Shown piece after piece: positions 53,949 to 62,709 of a DNA stretch of 64,000 nucleotides; the stretch's first letter is position 1, and every line of letters begins with the position of its first letter. The notes below the pieces were generated by a model that searched no databases, was not told where the DNA came from, and saw nothing but the letters and a program-made list of their open reading frames with translations. This stretch comes from an uncultured bacterium (lineage in GTDB: Bacteria > Bacteroidota > Ignavibacteria > Ignavibacteriales > Melioribacteraceae): positions 19,893-83,892 of the forward strand of contig CALDDL010000012.1 in the NCBI GenBank assembly GCA_937936675.1, read 5' to 3'. Position numbers and translations under genes: made by a program.

Positions 53949-56066
53949 GTGAGTGAATTTAGTTTATCAATATCCAGCGGCACATTTTTATTAATTCTTG
54001 GGATAATATTATTCGCTCTGTTCTCAATTTATATTTATAAATATACACTCCCCAAATTGGATAGAAAAGCGAAGATTCTATTTATACTAATTAGAAGTCT
54101 TATTCTTGCTTTTATACTCTTCCTTTTATTCGATCCCGTTTTATCTATTATAAGTCGCACACCGGATAATCCAATTAATTATGTTTTTATTGATAACTCA
54201 CGCTCAATCTCCTTAAAAGATAGCTTAAAACGAACAACAAATATTAATGAGTTATTAACAAAGATTAATGAATATAAATTACCAGTAAAATTTATTTCTT
54301 TTGGCAGAAATAGTAAGGAAGTAGGGAAAAATGATAAACTATATTTTTCTGAACCCGTTACTAATTTTGAAAATATATTTAATTACTTGGACTCAGTAAA
54401 GGGCAATATTGCTTCGACTACTATAATTTCCGATGGAATTATTACAGAAGGTTCTAGTCCTATATTTAGATCGGAAAAAATGAATTTTCCCATTATTACA
54501 GTTGGCGTAGGCGATACATCTCGTGAAAAAGACATATATATATCAAATGTAAATTACAATAAGTTTATTTATGTAGGCTCTCCCACAACAATTGAAGCAG
54601 ATATAATTAATAATGGTTTCTCAGGTAAAAGCAGTGTCGCATATCTTTATGAAGAAAACAAATTAATCGATTCAAAAGAAATTATTTTTAATGAAACTTC
54701 GTTAAATCAAATTAAATTTGACTATACACCTAAGAACAGCGGTGAAAAAAAATTATCTGTTTATATCAAAAATCTTCAGGATGAAATTACCGAAAAAAAC
54801 AATCGATATAATTTTTATCTTGAAATAATGAAGGAGAAGATCAGAGTAAGTATTATTGCCGGCGCACCGTCAACTGATTTAACATTTATACTCAGTTCAT
54901 TATCAGCAGATGAAAATATTATTATAAATAAATTTATTAATGTATCTGATAATAAAATACTCGAAGAAAAAAATCTTTTTGCTCAAGATAGTACTGATTT
55001 AATTTTTATCATCGGTTATCCGATTTCAAAATCAAAGAGTGAACTAGATAACCTTATAAATAATTATTTGATCACAAAAAATAAGCCCTTTTTTTGGGTA
55101 TTGAATTCATCGACTGACTTAAGGAAATTAAAATCTTTTGAGAAAATTTTGCCTGTGGTAATAACATCACAAAATAATAGTTTAATTGAAGTACAGCCCG
55201 ATGTTCAGATAAACAATGTTGGATTAATATTTTCTGATTTAGCTGATAATGCGGTTTGGGAAAAACTCCCTCCGATTAATCGACTTAACGCAAATTTCAG
55301 TCTTAAACCTGAGAGCATGTTAATTGCAAATAGTAAAATAAGAGGAATACCCACAAACACCCCATTAATAGCTGCTAAAAGCTTTGGTGCTCAAAGATCG
55401 ATAATTATTCTTGCTCAAGATATTTGGAAATGGAAACTGCAATTGGCTGAAGATAAATCAAATTTCTTTGATAATTTTATTATTTCGTCATCTAAATGGT
55501 TAATAAAAAATGATAAACAGAAAAATTTTATAATCAGGACATCTAAGAAAAATTTTTCAACAGGTGAGCCAATAGAGGTATATGCTGAACTATATGATCA
55601 ATCATTTAATCCAATCTCGGATGCTGAAATTAAAATTAATATTAGTAAAAAAGATTTTGAAAAAGAATTAATCTTGTCTCCTTTCCAAAATGGGATTTAT
55701 AAAACAACACTTGATATTTTAGAAACCGGAGACTTCGTCATTAACGGAACCGCAGCTATTAGCAATACTTCGCTTAAAAGCGATCCAATTAAATTTAATA
55801 TTGGAGACATGGAAATAGAAGCTCTTGAAAGAAGAATGAATATAAATCTTCTTTTCAATCTGGCAAAAAATAGTGGCGGAAAATATTTCTCCATCGAAGA
55901 AAAAGACCGAATAATTGATGAGATTATTGAACTCCAAAAAGGCAAAAATAAGGATAACGTGTCGATTGACGAGTATTTATTATGGTCAAATTATTGGATA
56001 TTATCAATAATTATTCTTTTATTTACAGTTGAATGGTTTTACAGAAAACGATTCGGTATGTTATAA
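53949..56066 (+). CDS. Membrane protein with BatA-like VWA architecture
   Basis: 705 residues. Two N-terminal membrane helices (about 12-30 and 43-62) and one at the C-terminus (about 680-700) flank a large domain. Right after the second helix YVFIDNSRSISLKDS has DxSxS (82-86), the first half of a MIDAS metal site of von Willebrand A domains. The middle (about 200-290) has an Ig-like fold and the rest a glutamine amidotransferase-like or unassigned part. Large proteins of this plan occur beside Bat/aerotolerance genes in Bacteroidota. Start is GTG. Function and ligand unknown. Confidence 0.7.
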   Translation: MSEFSLSISSGTFLLILGIILFALFSIYIYKYTLPKLDRKAKILFILIRSLILAFILFLLFDPVLSIISRTPDNPINYVFIDNSRSISLKDSLKRTTNINELLTKINEYKLPVKFISFGRNSKEVGKNDKLYFSEPVTNFENIFNYLDSVKGNIASTTIISDGIITEGSSPIFRSEKMNFPIITVGVGDTSREKDIYISNVNYNKFIYVGSPTTIEADIINNGFSGKSSVAYLYEENKLIDSKEIIFNETSLNQIKFDYTPKNSGEKKLSVYIKNLQDEITEKNNRYNFYLEIMKEKIRVSIIAGAPSTDLTFILSSLSADENIIINKFINVSDNKILEEKNLFAQDSTDLIFIIGYPISKSKSELDNLINNYLITKNKPFFWVLNSSTDLRKLKSFEKILPVVITSQNNSLIEVQPDVQINNVGLIFSDLADNAVWEKLPPINRLNANFSLKPESMLIANSKIRGIPTNTPLIAAKSFGAQRSIIILAQDIWKWKLQLAEDKSNFFDNFIISSSKWLIKNDKQKNFIIRTSKKNFSTGEPIEVYAELYDQSFNPISDAEIKINISKKDFEKELILSPFQNGIYKTTLDILETGDFVINGTAAISNTSLKSDPIKFNIGDMEIEALERRMNINLLFNLAKNSGGKYFSIEEKDRIIDEIIELQKGKNKDNVSIDEYLLWSNYWILSIIILLFTVEWFYRKRFGML

Positions 56067-56082
56067 CAAATATGAGGGCAAA

Positions 56083-56487
56083 ATGAAATTTATTGAATTT
56101 AATGATGAAGCATCATGCATATTTAGAGAAATTGATAACCAACATATTAGAATGATTAATATTGCCAATGATTTATATGATGCTATTTTGATTAGTGATA
56201 GAGAAAATATATTAAAGCAATTTGATAAATTGGTTCTTGATCTGCAGGCACATTTTGAATATGAAGAAAATTTAATGAAAGAAACAAAATTTCAAGGTTA
56301 CATTTCTCATAAGTTAGAACATGATAGAGTATTAAAACATTATAGAGACGATGCAGTGGCATATAGGAGCGGCAAGATAAATTTTGGCACTGAAAATATG
56401 AAATCATTCAAGACTTGGTTTTATAATCATCTTGATTTTAACGATAAAAAATTAGGTAAATTCTTAGCAGAGAAAGGTGAAAACTAA
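56083..56487 (+). CDS. Bacteriohemerythrin
   Basis: 134 residues. An open frame extends 18 codons upstream into the preceding gene, but ATG at 56083 has GAGGG before it and gives the family N-terminus (KFIEFNDEASCIF). The diiron ligands of the four-helix bundle are visible: His in EIDNQHIRM, H-x3-E in AHFEYEE, His pair in SHKLEH, and H-x4-D in YNHLDFND. The usual Trp near the start is Phe. It binds oxygen and may serve sensing or storage. Its end overlaps comF by 11 bases. Confidence 0.9.
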   Translation: MKFIEFNDEASCIFREIDNQHIRMINIANDLYDAILISDRENILKQFDKLVLDLQAHFEYEENLMKETKFQGYISHKLEHDRVLKHYRDDAVAYRSGKINFGTENMKSFKTWFYNHLDFNDKKLGKFLAEKGEN

Positions 56488-57175
56488 TTCGTTCCCCTCA
56501 TTGATAAATAATTTATTAGATTTTTTTCTTCCTAGATATTGCCTCTATTGTAATACTAAGTTAAATGCAAAAGAGCAATTCCTTTGCAATGAATGCGGTT
56601 CAAAACTTGCCAAATGTGAAAATAATTACGCTAAAGAAAAATTTAATAAATTTTTTGAATCCTCAAATGCTGTTAATGAATTAAATGCACTGTTTTTATT
56701 TGCAAAAAATACTCCTATCCAATCACTTATTCACTGCCTTAAATATCAAAGTAACTATCGAATAGGAAATTATATTGGTCAATTAATTGCTTCAGAGAAT
56801 TCCACTTATTTTGAAAATGAAAAAATTGAACTAATTATACCAGTTCCGCTACATAGAATTAAATTTACAGAACGCGGTTACAATCAATCCTTTTACATTG
56901 CTAAAGGAATATCCGGAATAACTAAAATTCCATTAGATACTTATTTAGTTAAAAGAATAAAAAATACGGAATCTCAAACTCATCTTACTAATCAAGAAAG
57001 AAAAGCGAATGTGAAAGATGCTTTTAAATTTTACGGAAAGGAAAATCTTGAAGGCAAAAATATTTTATTAATAGATGATATAATAACAACCGGCAGTACA
57101 ATAATTGAGTGTGCGAAAGTACTAAAAGAAAATGGGGCAGGAAAAATTATTGCATTCTCCGCTGCCCTTGCATAA
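56477..57175 (+). CDS. ComF family protein (phosphoribosyltransferase fold)
   Basis: 232 residues. Four Cys in YCLYCNTK and FLCNECGSK (about 19-46) form a zinc ribbon, then the PRTase-like domain with FTERGYNQS, TESQTHLTNQERKANVKDAF and the PRPP loop ILLIDDIITTGST. ComF/GntX proteins take part in DNA uptake in competent bacteria, though most carriers are not known to be competent and the enzyme activity is unproven. The start is GTG at 56477, overlapping hemerythrin. No other competence gene is next to it. Confidence 0.93.
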   Translation: MKTNSFPSLINNLLDFFLPRYCLYCNTKLNAKEQFLCNECGSKLAKCENNYAKEKFNKFFESSNAVNELNALFLFAKNTPIQSLIHCLKYQSNYRIGNYIGQLIASENSTYFENEKIELIIPVPLHRIKFTERGYNQSFYIAKGISGITKIPLDTYLVKRIKNTESQTHLTNQERKANVKDAFKFYGKENLEGKNILLIDDIITTGSTIIECAKVLKENGAGKIIAFSAALA

Positions 57176-57182
57176 AATTTTT

Positions 57183-58817
57183 TTACATTCTATTTGGTGC
57201 GCTAACACCCAGAATATTTAATCCATTTTTAATTACTATCTGAACTGCTTCCACCAATGCAATTCTTGCCTCGGCAAGATTTTTTTCGCTTCCGATTATT
57301 CTGCATTCTGTATAGAACTTATGAAATAACGAAGCTAATTCTTCTAAGAATACAGGTATCCTATGAGTCTCAAAATGTTCTGCACTATATAGAACCTCTT
57401 CAGGATATTCAATTATCTTTTTTATGAGATTTTGTTCTTCGGTTTTCCGTAATAAGCCCACTTGATTTATGTCTGATTTTAATCCCTGTTCTGAAGTCAT
57501 CTTTAATATTGATGAGATCCTTGCGTGTGCATATTGAAGATAAAATACAGGATTTTCGTCTGATTGCTTTTTAGCAACGTCAAGATCAAAATTTAGATGA
57601 CTATTAATACTTCGCATGTTGAAGAAATATCTTACTACATCTTTGCCTACTTCATCGGATAGTTCGTCTAAAGTAATATAATTGGCTTTACGCGTGGACA
57701 TTTTTACAATTTCACCATTTTGTAATATGGTAACAAATTGATGAATTAAAACTTTTATTTTTTCTGAATCGTAACCTAATGATTTAAGTCCTGCAAGAAC
57801 ATCGGGATAAGTAGCATTATGATCGGAGCCAAATAAATCAACTATAAGATCATAACCTCTTTCAAACTTAGTAATATGATATGCAATATCAGGAAGCCTA
57901 TAAGTTGGCTCGCCAGATGATTTTACTATCACTTTATCCTGTTCATTTCCAAGTTCAGATAGCTTTAACCATAGAGCACCTTCGTTTTCATAAGATAGAT
58001 TTTTTTCCTTGAATAGCCTCAGCAATTGATTAATTCTATCTTCTTGATAAAGGCTATTTTCATTGTAAAATATCTTCATCTTAATGCCGATATTTTCCAT
58101 GGTTTTAATTATATCATTAAAAATCTCTTTTTCTGCAGTCTCTTTGAATAATCCTTCAGGACCTTCATCTTTTAATGAATCACCAAATTCGCTATAAAGT
58201 TTCTGAGCAATTTCTTTAATATATTCTCCTTGATAATAATCTTCAGGGAATTCTAAATTATCACCCATCAATTGAAGATAACGCAATCTTACGGAATCCC
58301 CTAAAACACGCATCTGTCTTCCGGCATTATTAAAATAATATTCACGGTCAACGTCATAACCGACTGCCTCTAAAAGATTAGCAACCGTATCTCCAACTAC
58401 AGCATTTCGTCCATGACCAACAGTAAGCGGTCCGGTAGGATTAGCAGAAATAAATTCTACATTTGCTCGTACACCTATATATTTTTTGCTCTTTCCATAT
58501 TCATTTTCTTGAGCGTGAATTATTTTTATTATTTGAGCTAAGTACTCGGGATTAAAAAAGAAATTAATAAACCCGGGTCCGGCTATTTCAATCTTATCAA
58601 TAATATTTCTATCTAAAGAAATATTATCAACAATTTCTTGAGCAACTTCACGAGGATTTCTTTTCAATCCTTTAGCAACCGAAAGAGCTATATTTGTAGA
58701 TAGATCACCGAAATTTGCTTGATTCGGTACATTAAAAAGAATTGGAGTATTATTAAGATACTCAAGATTTTTTGATAGATTTGCGAACAGTCCGCTTAGG
58801 TACTCTTTCAACTTCAT
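57183..58817 (-). CDS. argS: Arginyl-tRNA synthetase
   Basis: 544 residues by my start. Upstream in-frame ATGs (up to 58922) lie inside rsfS; the ATG at 58817 fits the ArgRS-specific N-terminal domain (KLKEYLSGLFANL) best, giving a 56-base overlap with rsfS. The HIGH motif lies in NPTGPLTVGHGRNAVVGD, KMSTRKANYI is the modified KMSKS loop, and ILGVSAPNRM is the anticodon-domain C-terminus. It charges tRNA-Arg and needs tRNA for activation. No Shine-Dalgarno at good distance is seen, which suggests coupling to rsfS. Confidence 0.95.
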   Translation of the reverse strand: MKLKEYLSGLFANLSKNLEYLNNTPILFNVPNQANFGDLSTNIALSVAKGLKRNPREVAQEIVDNISLDRNIIDKIEIAGPGFINFFFNPEYLAQIIKIIHAQENEYGKSKKYIGVRANVEFISANPTGPLTVGHGRNAVVGDTVANLLEAVGYDVDREYYFNNAGRQMRVLGDSVRLRYLQLMGDNLEFPEDYYQGEYIKEIAQKLYSEFGDSLKDEGPEGLFKETAEKEIFNDIIKTMENIGIKMKIFYNENSLYQEDRINQLLRLFKEKNLSYENEGALWLKLSELGNEQDKVIVKSSGEPTYRLPDIAYHITKFERGYDLIVDLFGSDHNATYPDVLAGLKSLGYDSEKIKVLIHQFVTILQNGEIVKMSTRKANYITLDELSDEVGKDVVRYFFNMRSINSHLNFDLDVAKKQSDENPVFYLQYAHARISSILKMTSEQGLKSDINQVGLLRKTEEQNLIKKIIEYPEEVLYSAEHFETHRIPVFLEELASLFHKFYTECRIIGSEKNLAEARIALVEAVQIVIKNGLNILGVSAPNRM

Positions 58818-59178
58818 TCTCCATGTTTGGTAATTCATCTTCAATAAATATGACCGGGGCATCACCCCATAATTTTTCGAGACCATAAAATTGGCGTGTT
58901 TCGTTTTTGAATACGTGAACAATTACGTCAAAGTAATCAAGAATCACCCAATTTAATGATTCAAATCCTTCGCGATGAATGCATTTAATGCCTTCTTCGC
59001 TAAGTATTTTATCCACTTCATCTGCAATTGCTTTTACCTGACGATCAGAATCGGCAGAACAGATTAAAAAATAATCTGAAATTCCGGAAAGTTTTTTTAA
59101 ATCTAACAATCTAATATCAGTCCCCTTTTTAGAAAGGACAATACCCGCTATTTTTTTTGCGAATTTTAATGAATCCAA
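58762..59178 (-). CDS. rsfS: Ribosome silencing factor RsfS
   Basis: 138 residues. KKGTDIRLLDLKKLSGISDYFLICSADSDRQVKAIAD, then GFESLNWVILDYFDVIVHVF and REFYGLEKLWGDA-like residues near the end, are RsfS/YbeB/Iojap signatures. The protein binds L14 of free 50S subunits and prevents joining when nutrients fail. A basic C-terminal tail of about 25 residues (KRTVRKSIKKS) overlaps argS. It follows the LytR_C gene after 7 bases. The pairing with LytR_C also occurs in Firmicutes and actinobacteria near nadD. Confidence 0.95.
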   Translation of the reverse strand: MDSLKFAKKIAGIVLSKKGTDIRLLDLKKLSGISDYFLICSADSDRQVKAIADEVDKILSEEGIKCIHREGFESLNWVILDYFDVIVHVFKNETRQFYGLEKLWGDAPVIFIEDELPNMENEVERVPKRTVRKSIKKS

Positions 59179-59185
59179 TAATACC

Positions 59186-59671
59186 TCATTTTAATGGTTT
59201 TAACGTATAATAATCTCTGCCAATAATAATAGAAACGTCCAAGAAATAATCATCGTTTAGTATCTGATTAACGTTTTCTTTTTTAACTCCAAGAGCCTCT
59301 GCAACCGTATATGCGTTTTGCATATTTTGAGTTCGAGCTATAACTAGCGTTTCATCTATTTCTTTATCATTAGAAGTAGAAATTACATCAAATTTATTTG
59401 CCCTTAAATACTCAGCGAAACGTGTAGCAGCACCGGGGATTCCACATCCATTTAGCACTTCGACTTGTATAATATCCGATGGCTTATTATCTCTAGTTTC
59501 GGCTATCTCTTCAGGTGTTATTGAAAACACCTTTAAATATATAGAATAACTTAAAAATATAATTACAATAACTAGGATAAAAATAGCAATGTTCATCAAC
59601 ATATTTAATGTTGAGCTTTTTAGATCTATATTGCCGGATTTTTTTACGGCAGGTTTACGTTTCGATTTCAT
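59186..59671 (-). CDS. Membrane-anchored LytR C-terminal domain protein
   Basis: 161 residues. A basic start and one membrane helix (about 24-45) are followed by a linker and the LytR_C domain: IQVEVLNGCGIPGAATRFAEYL (about 70-92), with the NGCG motif, and a second half ending IIIGRDY. In LytR-CpsA-Psr proteins this domain follows the catalytic domain, which is absent here. It is periplasmic by the positive-inside rule. Role unknown; wall or capsule polymer attachment is suggested by the family. rsfS follows after 7 bases. Confidence 0.85.
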   Translation of the reverse strand: MKSKRKPAVKKSGNIDLKSSTLNMLMNIAIFILVIVIIFLSYSIYLKVFSITPEEIAETRDNKPSDIIQVEVLNGCGIPGAATRFAEYLRANKFDVISTSNDKEIDETLVIARTQNMQNAYTVAEALGVKKENVNQILNDDYFLDVSIIIGRDYYTLKPLK

Positions 59672-59683
59672 AGAGCCAATTTA

Positions 59684-59717
59684 AATAAAAAAATAACCGG
59701 AAAATCCGGTTATTTAA
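59684..59717 (-). terminator. Rho-independent terminator after the 59736 gene
   Basis: AAATAACCGGA and TCCGGTTATTT (59691-59715) form an eleven-pair stem with a three-base loop. On the minus strand it is followed by T7. It lies 20 bases after the stop of the exported-protein gene and 20 before the LytR_C start. Confidence 0.9.
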
Positions 59718-59735
59718 TTTAACTAAATTTAGGAT

Positions 59736-60254
59736 TTAATTCCTTCCGAAAGGATCATTAAAAAAATTATCTCTATAAAACGGATTATTTCCATAAAAAG
59801 AATTATTGCCATAATAGGAATAAGGATAAAAAGAACCTGCCGGAAGCTGGCGATATTGCAACATTATAGTCATATTCTCTGATGGTTTATAATTTATTTG
59901 TGCTCTACTTAAATAAACACCATTAAATTGATTAGCAAATTCTTTACTATTCATTGAATTATATGGTGAATTTACTACACTAATATCTGTCTCTACATTT
60001 AAGTTATCAGTGAATTTATATGCCATTGAATTAGTGTATGCTCCAAGCGCCATACCGAACGAGCCGGCTGCAGTATATGACATATTAAATGTGTGATGCA
60101 TACTAAAATTATCGGGGTTAATAAATCCGAAAAGTGAATTTGAATTACCGCTAAGAATTCCACTCTTAATACTTGGAGCACTATTTGGCTGATCTTTGAA
60201 TTGCGCCGTAAGCGGAATTGAACTAATTAATAAAATTATAAATAATTTTTTCAT
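59736..60254 (-). CDS. Small exported protein with Asn/Tyr/Phe-rich tail
   Basis: 172 residues, not recognised. Signal peptide (1-17). The middle (about 45-140) has beta-type segments with NMSYTAAGSFGMALGAYTN and MLQYRQLPAGS, reminiscent of a small outer-membrane or secreted beta protein. The last 30 residues are Tyr/Asn/Phe repeats with NNSFYGNNPFYRDN, which look like an adhesive or disordered tail. Monocistronic, with its own terminator. Function unknown. Confidence 0.65.
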   Translation of the reverse strand: MKKLFIILLISSIPLTAQFKDQPNSAPSIKSGILSGNSNSLFGFINPDNFSMHHTFNMSYTAAGSFGMALGAYTNSMAYKFTDNLNVETDISVVNSPYNSMNSKEFANQFNGVYLSRAQINYKPSENMTIMLQYRQLPAGSFYPYSYYGNNSFYGNNPFYRDNFFNDPFGRN

Positions 60255-60306
60255 AATAAATTCTTACTTTCTTATTTATACCGCAATAATAGATAAATGT
60301 TTCGTA

Positions 60307-60765
60307 TCAATCAATAACTTTTACAATCATTTCGATTTCAACCGGCGCATTCATAGGTAACTGAGCAACACCTACGGCACTGCGAGCATGCTTGCCTTCA
60401 TCACCAAATACCTCTACTAAAAATTCAGAAGCACCATTAGCAATTTTAGGATGATTTGTAAAAGTTTCCGATGAATTTACAAATACAGTTACTTTAACAA
60501 TCGATTCAATATTATCTATTGAACCTATGACGGACTTAATTGCACTTAAGCAGTTGATTGCAGATTGTTTAGCACATTTAATACCATCTTCCTCAGAAAC
60601 ATCAACCCCTAATTTACCTTGAAATAGTAATTTCCCGTCAACAAATGGAAGTTGACCTGCAGTAAAAACTAATTTGTGCATTCTTTTAGCTGGTACATAA
60701 GCTGCTAAAGGTTTTGGTGCTTCGGGAACAACGATTCCTAATTCTTTTAATTTTTGTTCGTACAT
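60307..60765 (-). CDS. RidA/YjgF family protein
   Basis: 152 residues, the slightly long subgroup of the family. VFTAGQLPFVDG, IVKVTVFVNSS and ARSAVGVAQLPMNAPVEIEMI are conserved; the Arg in HARSAVG is the residue used by RidA proteins to deaminate 2-aminoacrylate. The subgroup with this length (YjgF-like, first described in several bacteria) is not always active on that substrate. Cytoplasmic and monocistronic. The exact substrate is not known. Confidence 0.92.
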   Translation of the reverse strand: MYEQKLKELGIVVPEAPKPLAAYVPAKRMHKLVFTAGQLPFVDGKLLFQGKLGVDVSEEDGIKCAKQSAINCLSAIKSVIGSIDNIESIVKVTVFVNSSETFTNHPKIANGASEFLVEVFGDEGKHARSAVGVAQLPMNAPVEIEMIVKVID

Positions 60766-60862
60766 ATTATCTCCATATTTTAGTACTATTAAAATAATCC
60801 CTTTTTATTAAATAAAAAAAACTTTTAATTGGCATAAGCAATTGAAAAAAATATGAGGATAA

Positions 60863-61627
60863 ATGACAGGCGAAAAATTTGAAGAACTCTGGGGAATTAT
60901 GAAAAAACTTCGTAATGAATGTCCTTGGGATAAAGAACAAACTCATGATAGTATTAAAGCAGCTACTTTAGAAGAATCTTACGAATTAATTGAAACTATT
61001 GATGAAAAAAATTATAAAGAACTTAAAGGTGAATTAGGAGATCTGCTTCTTCACATTCTTTTTCATTCTGTTATTGCAGAAGAAGAAAATAATTTTTCCA
61101 TTAATGATGTAATAGACGGAATATCATCAAAATTAATAAGAAGACATCCGCATATTTTCGGAGAAACTAAAGTTAAGGACAATGATGAGATAATGAGAAA
61201 TTGGGAAGAAATTAAATTAGGCGAAGGAAGAGATTCCGTTTTAGAAGGAGTACCAAAAGCGATGCCCGGATTAGCACGCGCATTTCGTCTTCAAGAAAAA
61301 GCTTCCAAGGTTGGTTTTGATTGGGATAATGTTGATAACGTTTGGGAAAAGGTGGTAGAAGAACTTAATGAATTAAAAAAAGTAGCCAATGAGAATAATA
61401 AAGAAGAAATGGAAAAGGAATTTGGCGACTTGTTCTTCGCATTGACCAACTATGCACGGTTCCTAGGTATTAACCCTGAAAATTCTATTAGATACACAAA
61501 TGAAAAATTTATAAATCGATTTACTTATGTAGAAAAGAAAATTAAAGAAAAAGGTAAAAAAATTACCGAGTCTTCACTTCCTGAAATGGATAGATACTGG
61601 GAAGAAAGTAAAAAGCAATTTAAGTAG
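60863..61627 (+). CDS. mazG: Nucleoside triphosphate pyrophosphohydrolase MazG
   Basis: 254 residues with two MazG domains. CPWDKEQTHDSIKAATLEE, ETIDE, GELGDLLLHILFHSVIAEE and RRHPHIFG belong to the first; the second has EEL-EL and EKEFGDLFFALTNYARF with its own E-x2-D metal site. It hydrolyses NTPs to NMPs and pyrophosphate, clearing damaged nucleotides and lowering ppGpp responses in E. coli. No mazEF toxin genes are nearby. GAGG precedes the ATG. Confidence 0.96.
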   Translation: MTGEKFEELWGIMKKLRNECPWDKEQTHDSIKAATLEESYELIETIDEKNYKELKGELGDLLLHILFHSVIAEEENNFSINDVIDGISSKLIRRHPHIFGETKVKDNDEIMRNWEEIKLGEGRDSVLEGVPKAMPGLARAFRLQEKASKVGFDWDNVDNVWEKVVEELNELKKVANENNKEEMEKEFGDLFFALTNYARFLGINPENSIRYTNEKFINRFTYVEKKIKEKGKKITESSLPEMDRYWEESKKQFK

Positions 61628-61650
61628 ATTAGTTTTTCTTTATAAATGAG

Positions 61651-61680
61651 TAAACCGCTTTCGATTAAGAGAGCGGTTTA
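61651..61680. terminator. Hairpin overlapping the end of phoH
   Basis: TAAACCGCT (61651-61659) pairs with AGCGGTTTA (61672-61680). The right arm encodes the last codons of phoH and the stop lies in the loop. T tracts are weak, so termination efficiency is doubtful. It also lies 23 bases after mazG. Confidence 0.45.
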
Positions 61681-62627
61681 TTAGAATTATGTTTTTCGTA
61701 AGCGTCAATTATATCTTTTACTAGTTTATGACGGACTACATCGGACTTTTCAAAATAAACAAATCCTACCCCATCAATCCCCTGCAAAATATTTTTTACT
61801 TGTACTAGACCGCTTTGAGATATTGTTGGTAAATCAATCTGCGTGATATCTCCGGTTATGATTGCTTTAGAGTTAGGACCGAGTCTGGTAAGAAACATCT
61901 TCATCTGCATTATAGTGGCATTTTGAGCCTCATCCAATATAACATAGGCGTTATTAAGTGTTCTACCGCGCATAAAAGCCAAAGGCACAATTTCTATAAC
62001 CGTCTTTTCAATATACCCTCTTAATTGCTCGGTAGGAAGCATATCTTGAAGCGAATCAAAAAGTGGTCTTAGATAGGGATCTATTTTTTCTTTAAAATCA
62101 CCGGGGAGAAAACCGAGACTTTCACCTGCTTCTACTGCCGGACGAGCTAAGACAATTTTTTTTACAATTCCTTTCTTAAGAGCTGCAACCGCTAAGGCAA
62201 CGGCTAAATAAGTCTTACCTGTTCCTGCCGGTCCGATTGCAAAACAGATATCATTTTGACGGACTGTCTTTAAGTAATTTATTTGATTAGGTGTTTTTGC
62301 TTTTATTACATCTTTTTTTGAATATAAAACTATGTTTTCAAATTCATTATCACTTATAACTTCTCTTCCTTGATTTGTTAGATCAATTATTGTAGTAACG
62401 TCATCAGGTCTTAGTTTTCCAGATGTATTCAATACAAAGATCATTTCCTTAAATACTTTTTCGATTAATTCTACTTCTTCGGCAACTCCTTTGATATACA
62501 CGTTTTCGCCGCGCACGATAATATTAGATGAAAATCTTTCTTCCAAAGGTTTAAGATTAGAATCGTTAAAACCAAGAAGAGAAATTAGATCAACATTATC
62601 TAGTTTTAATATTTTTTCTATTTCCAA
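61665..62627 (-). CDS. PhoH-family ATPase (YbeZ-like)
   Basis: 320 residues. The N-terminal 90 residues form a KH-like RNA-binding region; the PhoH domain has Walker A GPAGTGKTYLAVALAVAALK, RPAVEAGESLGFLPGD, the Walker B DEAQNAT and ITGDITQIDLP. YbeZ works with the endonuclease YbeY in 16S rRNA maturation and ribosome quality control; ybeY is not in the window. A stem-loop overlaps its stop. Start ATG at 62627 has a good AGGAGG site. Confidence 0.95.
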   Translation of the reverse strand: MEIEKILKLDNVDLISLLGFNDSNLKPLEERFSSNIIVRGENVYIKGVAEEVELIEKVFKEMIFVLNTSGKLRPDDVTTIIDLTNQGREVISDNEFENIVLYSKKDVIKAKTPNQINYLKTVRQNDICFAIGPAGTGKTYLAVALAVAALKKGIVKKIVLARPAVEAGESLGFLPGDFKEKIDPYLRPLFDSLQDMLPTEQLRGYIEKTVIEIVPLAFMRGRTLNNAYVILDEAQNATIMQMKMFLTRLGPNSKAIITGDITQIDLPTISQSGLVQVKNILQGIDGVGFVYFEKSDVVRHKLVKDIIDAYEKHNSNKPLS

Positions 62628-62649
62628 TAAATCCTCCTTTTTTAAATAG

Positions 62650-62688
62650 AAAAAGCCCTATTCGCTACTAAGCAAACAGGGCTTTTTT
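62650..62688 (-). terminator. Rho-independent terminator after the LysM gene
   Basis: AAAAGCCCT (62650-62658) pairs with AGGGCTTTT (62678-62686) and an inner GCT/AGC pair closes the loop. Strong T runs occur on both strands, so it may act for phoH upstream as well. Confidence 0.88.
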
Positions 62689-62709
62689 ATTACAAAATCA
62701 GAATAAATT

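Noticed and set aside
58818..58922. Longer argS start at 58922
   Set aside because: The extra 35 residues lie inside rsfS, have no family counterpart and would give an overlap of about 160 bases.
60863..61627. MazEF toxin-antitoxin link of mazG
   Set aside because: No mazE or mazF-like genes occur on either side; MazG alone is a housekeeping pyrophosphohydrolase.
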